From Mageeibacillus sp. UBA1212 (lineage in GTDB: Bacteria > Bacillota > Clostridia > UBA1212), in contig DBXM01000011.1 of assembly GCA_002309655.1 (NCBI GenBank), forward strand, positions 1 through 15,605: DNA of 15,605 bases, given 5' to 3'. Made by a program: the position numbers and the translations under genes. This document shows, piece after piece, positions 13,315-15,605 of this stretch. Under the pieces are notes generated by a model. The model was not told where the DNA came from, did not search any database, and saw nothing but the letters and a program-made list of their open reading frames with translations. Numbering within the stretch: position 1 is the first letter of the stretch; every line of letters begins with the position of its first letter.

Positions 13315-13332
13315 CTTGATTTCGTATCTATT

Positions 13333-13510
13333 AAGACCGTAAATCATGGCGCGCCTCTCAAGACTGGACCGGGGGTCGTTTTTAAGGATACTAAACCCGC
13401 TTTTTATTATATAGAATGGATTGTATTTGCTTGCCACCCGGAGCGTTTCGGATACGGGATTTCACTGGCTGTCGCAATTAGCGATTTCTTTTTCAATCTT
13501 ATTACGCTAC
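13333..13510. other. Non-coding spacer
   Basis: I see no credible gene here. The stretch is 3' of the minus-strand gene at 13511 and holds a short TCGC/GCGA hairpin followed by TTTCTTTTT near 13475-13495. The plus-strand open frame that crosses it also runs through the foldback structure and has no ribosome site. Confidence 0.5.
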
Positions 13511-13975
13511 TTATTGGGCTGGAGGTTTTGGCAAATAATGCTCTTTGATATATTGTTCGACTTTCGGGAATTCGGGTATGTATGAAATGCTGAAAATTGT
13601 TCTCTTTATGAGGAGATAACCGACATCGGTCTTTTTGTCCATGTAGCCATACATGATATCATCCAAATATAAATCGTAGACTTCGTATTCCTTTTTTGTC
13701 ATAATGTAATGAATCGAGATTTTGTTTCCGGCAAAAGTCAATTCACATCGCGAAGCAGATGCCAATACAAAACCGGCAACAGTTGTAATGATTATTAAAA
13801 TTCCGCCGAAAATCAATGCACTGACATTGATCTTTCCGCCCAAGGAAGGAATATAGAAGAGAAATGCCACTATAAAACCGGCAAGTACGCAACAAATAAG
13901 TTTTGTTTTGTCGTATAGTGTTGTGACTTTCAAAGTCGTGTTCTGTTCCTCATTTATCTGCGAACCATCACTCAT
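13511..13975 (-). CDS. Small membrane protein, two helices plus PH-like domain
   Basis: A 154-residue protein. A short polar N-terminus is followed by two membrane helices (about 24-43 and 51-73). The rest (about 77-147) is a cytoplasmic beta-rich domain: CELTFAGNKISIHY, then EYEVYDLYLDDIMYGYMDKK and YLLIKRTIFSISYIPEFPKVEQYIKEH. This pattern of paired strands, an aspartate-rich turn and a closing helix is like the bacterial PH-like domains of small membrane proteins. The start at 13975 has GAGG about 11 bases upstream, a moderate site. It is the last of three minus-strand genes and shares its topology with the first (14570-15379), so the two may be distant relatives. Role unknown; the DNA is AT-rich. 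Confidence 0.75.
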   Translation of the reverse strand: MSDGSQINEEQNTTLKVTTLYDKTKLICCVLAGFIVAFLFYIPSLGGKINVSALIFGGILIIITTVAGFVLASASRCELTFAGNKISIHYIMTKKEYEVYDLYLDDIMYGYMDKKTDVGYLLIKRTIFSISYIPEFPKVEQYIKEHYLPKPPAQ

Positions 13976-14051
13976 ACTTTTTGCGCCTCATTTCTTTGCC
14001 GTAAGCAGGCTGTTGTAAGTGATTTATTATTTTTCTGTATTACCGGATCTG

Positions 14052-14441
14052 TCACACGCAGGGAAACTTCCCGCCGTATTTTTCAAATATGCTTTCTATT
14101 GTTTCTCTTTCCGAATCGGAAATGCTGAAATACTTACCGGTCTTACAGTCTTTTATAGTACAGCAGGAATCGCAGGCAGGGCAAAATATCCGGTCTGCGA
14201 TTTTGAACGATATGTTGACGTCAAAACCGCACGAAGGGTCGTCGGCGTATAGCATTTTTCCGCCGACAATACTAAGGAGCAACTCGGACTCTTCTTTTGT
14301 CAAGGTCGAAGACACTGAAACGTCGCCATATTGATAGGTCAATTCCGCCAATTGGTCGGAACTTACAGACACTCTTCCGCAGGAAGATAGTAACAATAGA
14401 AGCGCTAACGCTAAGCATGCAATCAATATTGATCTCTTCAC
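14052..14441 (-). CDS. Small Cys-rich lipoprotein
   Basis: A 129-residue protein. The signal peptide ends in the lipobox LLSSC with Cys21, so it is exported and anchored. The mature part has six further cysteines, including CPACDSCC (87-94) and C99, then KYFSISDSERETIESIFEKYGGKFPCV at the C-terminus. The CxxCxxC arrangement suggests metal binding or disulfides. I recall similar short lipoproteins from clostridia with no known function. The start is GTG at 14441, chosen because AAGGAGG (14455-14449) sits seven bases upstream; no ATG is as well placed. The gene lies between two PH-like membrane protein genes on the same strand, 76 bases from one and 128 from the other. A joint role is possible but unproven. 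Confidence 0.8.
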   Translation of the reverse strand: MKRSILIACLALALLLLLSSCGRVSVSSDQLAELTYQYGDVSVSSTLTKEESELLLSIVGGKMLYADDPSCGFDVNISFKIADRIFCPACDSCCTIKDCKTGKYFSISDSERETIESIFEKYGGKFPCV

Positions 14442-14569
14442 AAGTGTACCTCCTTCGCCTGAATATCGGGTTTAATACCAACAATCGTGCATTTAACCAT
14501 TTGTCCGCCTTTTAGAAAAATCGGGCAATTCTGACACTATGGCACTCTATCTATTCCTTGGACAACGAA

Positions 14570-15379
14570 TTATGAGAGGTCAAACGTTCTGTATCCAAAG
14601 TCGGCAAGTTGGTTCTTGAATTTGATAAAACGTCGCCAAGCGTTATTTCTGGATATCCACCCGATTAGTTCATTTTTCTCGGAAAACCTTATGGTTACGG
14701 TTTTGGGAGAAGTATAAAAAGTAAAAGACAAATTCGTTATATCTCTGTCTCCCACACAATTACCGCTCCCGCCTTTGGCTTGTTTGTAATTGTGTGCACA
14801 TTCCTTGAAATCTATAAAACTCCCCGTACTAAGAGATATACCGGCTTTACTTATGCCTGAAATACAATTCTCCGAGAAGCAACAGGAGTCCTCAAAATGA
14901 ACCCTTACGCTGCAAAAATCATCCACAAGTTTTTCGTATTCGTCTGAAAATCTAACAGAATAATAAGGACTCTTCAAACGTTCGATTTTGTCAGAGGCAT
15001 TTCGACTTTCAAAAACCGCACGTTTGAACGGAAAGCCTGCGATTCTATTATATGGCGAATAAGGTTCAAAATAGTAGTCCTCAACATCTGACCAGCGGAG
15101 CCGTTTACGAGTTATCACAAACAACCACTTTTCTTTTATTCCGTCGGAATCAATTATCAAGGATGAGACGAACATGTTTCCAAACCATGAAAAAAGAACA
15201 ACCGCAACCATCAAGATGCTAATAATCACGAACTCAAGAATGCTTTCGGTAGGCTTCTTTATGAAATCCCGTAAGATGAAGCAATAGATAGTAAGAAGTA
15301 CAAGGAACAAAAAGGTTTTGAAAATGACACGTGATGACGCATCCATTATCAGTTTGTTGCTTTTCGCCTTAATTTTCAT
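14570..15379 (-). CDS. Membrane protein with two helices and PH-like domain
   Basis: A 269-residue protein. Two membrane helices lie at about 17-38 and 46-73. Next comes SSLIIDSDGIKEKWLFVITRKRLRWSDVEDYYF (about 72-104, given by its ends and key DGI and WSDV residues), typical of the strand-turn-strand start of bacterial PH-like domains. A Cys-rich insert (CSVRVHFEDSCCFSENC, about 156-172) and a later block with TNLSFTFYTSPKTVTIRF separate it from a helical end (about 237-261). It is larger than the relative at 13511, mainly through this insert. The ATG at 15379 has only a weak AGAAGAG site. An inverted repeat sits immediately upstream of the purine run (15400-15441) and a promoter at 15453-15481. 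It is probably the first gene of the three. Function unknown. Confidence 0.75.
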   Translation of the reverse strand: MKIKAKSNKLIMDASSRVIFKTFLFLVLLTIYCFILRDFIKKPTESILEFVIISILMVAVVLFSWFGNMFVSSLIIDSDGIKEKWLFVITRKRLRWSDVEDYYFEPYSPYNRIAGFPFKRAVFESRNASDKIERLKSPYYSVRFSDEYEKLVDDFCSVRVHFEDSCCFSENCISGISKAGISLSTGSFIDFKECAHNYKQAKGGSGNCVGDRDITNLSFTFYTSPKTVTIRFSEKNELIGWISRNNAWRRFIKFKNQLADFGYRTFDLS

Positions 15380-15399
15380 TTTTGTCTCTTCTTTTCTCC

Positions 15400-15441
15400 G
15401 CCGAGTTACTTTTTTTGTTGTGCAAATTCAGCCCACTCGGC
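15400..15441 (-). promoter_or_regulatory. Leader inverted repeat next to the ribosome site of 14570-15379
   Basis: On the minus strand GCCGAGT (15441-15435) pairs with ACTCGGC (15406-15400) over a 28-base loop, and GGAG follows the second arm at once. Folding could affect access to the purine-rich start region. On the plus strand the same repeat is followed by TTTTTAT and would look like a weak terminator, but no plus-strand gene precedes it. Confidence 0.35.
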
Positions 15442-15452
15442 TTTTTATCCCT

Positions 15453-15481
15453 AATATATTTTACTATCCATTTGTTAACAA
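15453..15481 (-). promoter_or_regulatory. Sigma-A-like promoter of the three minus-strand genes
   Basis: On the minus strand TTGTTA (15481-15476) and TATATT (15458-15453) are separated by 17 bases, about 75 bases before the ATG at 15379. The -35 lies inside the right copy of the long repeat, so the repeat helps supply the promoter. Confidence 0.5.
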
Positions 15482-15550
15482 TTCAAGTATTCGGGGCTTT
15501 CCCCAGTCCAATTCCGGTCAAAACCCCTCAAACCCAATTTCGTATCTATT
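15472..15550. repeat. ~78-bp dispersed repeat, right copy
   Basis: Direct-orientation partner of 13126-13202. It includes the palindrome TTGTTAACAA, a small GGGG/CCCC hairpin (absent from the left copy), CCAGTCCAATTCCGGT and the terminal AATTTCGTATCTATT. The two copies bracket the three AT-rich minus-strand genes. Confidence 0.8.
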
Positions 15551-15597
15551 AGAACCATTTACCCGTTTTTCTATCCGGCCTAAATAGATACGAAATT
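15536..15597. repeat. 15-bp inverted repeat pair at the right edge
   Basis: AATTTCGTATCTATT (15536-15550) and its exact reverse complement AATAGATACGAAATT (15583-15597) enclose 32 bases. Read inward, the inverted copy shares 17 bases with 13188-13204. This short motif therefore occurs four times in the window, three direct and one inverted, as expected of an element terminus. Sequence beyond the edge would be needed to see a full element. Confidence 0.65.
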
Positions 15598-15605
15598 GTC
15601 AAAAC

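Larger units (their letters stand above)
13189..13332. mobile_element. Candidate small insertion: foldback element between 14-bp direct repeats
   Basis: ATTTCGTATCTATT stands at 13189-13202 and again, in direct orientation, at 13319-13332, with 116 bases in between. In the right copy of the long repeat (15472-15550) the same 14-mer occurs once and is followed by AGAACC; after the second 14-mer here comes AAGACC. This looks like insertion into a copy of the long repeat with a 14-bp target duplication. There is no transposase, so it would be a non-autonomous, MITE-like element. Recombination between short repeats is an alternative. Confidence 0.4.

Noticed and set aside
13207..13548. 113-codon plus-strand frame across the foldback region
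   Set aside because: It runs through perfect inverted repeats and a terminator, overlaps the end of a minus-strand gene and lacks a ribosome site.
13188..15597. CRISPR array or integron cassette array, from the repeated 15-mer
   Set aside because: Only four copies with spacings of about 130, 2200 and 50 bases, one inverted; no cas genes, no integrase, and no attC core sites (GTTRRRY/RYYYAAC pair) that I could place.
1..15605. tRNA, rRNA or known riboswitch
   Set aside because: I found no T-arm GGTTCRAATC pattern with a matching acceptor stem, no rRNA stretch and no riboswitch core I recognise; a covariance scan could still find something weak.

Overview
The window looks like chromosomal DNA of a low-identity, probably uncultured Clostridia-type Bacillota. 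The reasons are strong AGGAGG-type ribosome sites, sigma-A-like promoters, many lipobox (L-S-x-C) lipoproteins and several protein modules I know mainly from clostridial exoproteins. This is inference; there is no rRNA, tRNA or marker gene to fix the taxon. Base composition is mosaic: the middle (about 1.9-11.9 kb) is GC-rich, while the left edge and the part right of about 12 kb are AT-richer.

Layout. 1-608 (-): multi-pass membrane protein cut by the left edge. 727-1716 (-): lipoprotein with a DxDxDG-type motif. 1962-8728 (+): apparent operon of a membrane-bound O-acyltransferase (MBOAT, AlgI/PatA type), an AlgJ/AlgX-like SGNH protein and a large lipoprotein resembling a glycoside hydrolase with two F5/8-type C domains. 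Together they suggest O-acetylation and binding or trimming of a surface polysaccharide. 8977-9804 (+): PHP-domain phosphoesterase of histidinol-phosphatase type. 9805-10210: bidirectional terminator, a 14-codon minus-strand mini-gene that may be the relic of an ABC permease, and a promoter.

10211-11940 (+): a regulator joining an XRE helix-turn-helix to a sigma-70 region 4, overlapping (ATGA) a transmembrane protein that looks like its anti-sigma partner with a large outside domain. 12034-13092 (+): a lipoprotein carrying nearly the same outside domain but without the anti-sigma part, in much AT-richer DNA. This is my best candidate for an undescribed signalling system: one ectodomain shown in two forms, one wired to a sigma-like regulator and one free.

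13093-15605: AT-rich segment with three minus-strand genes (two small PH-like membrane proteins and a Cys-rich lipoprotein between them). It is bracketed by two diverged copies of a ~78-bp repeat. The left copy is interrupted by a 116-bp foldback element with a perfect 16-bp outer stem and two inner hairpins (a three-way junction), set between 14-bp direct repeats. An inverted copy of the same short repeat lies at the right edge.
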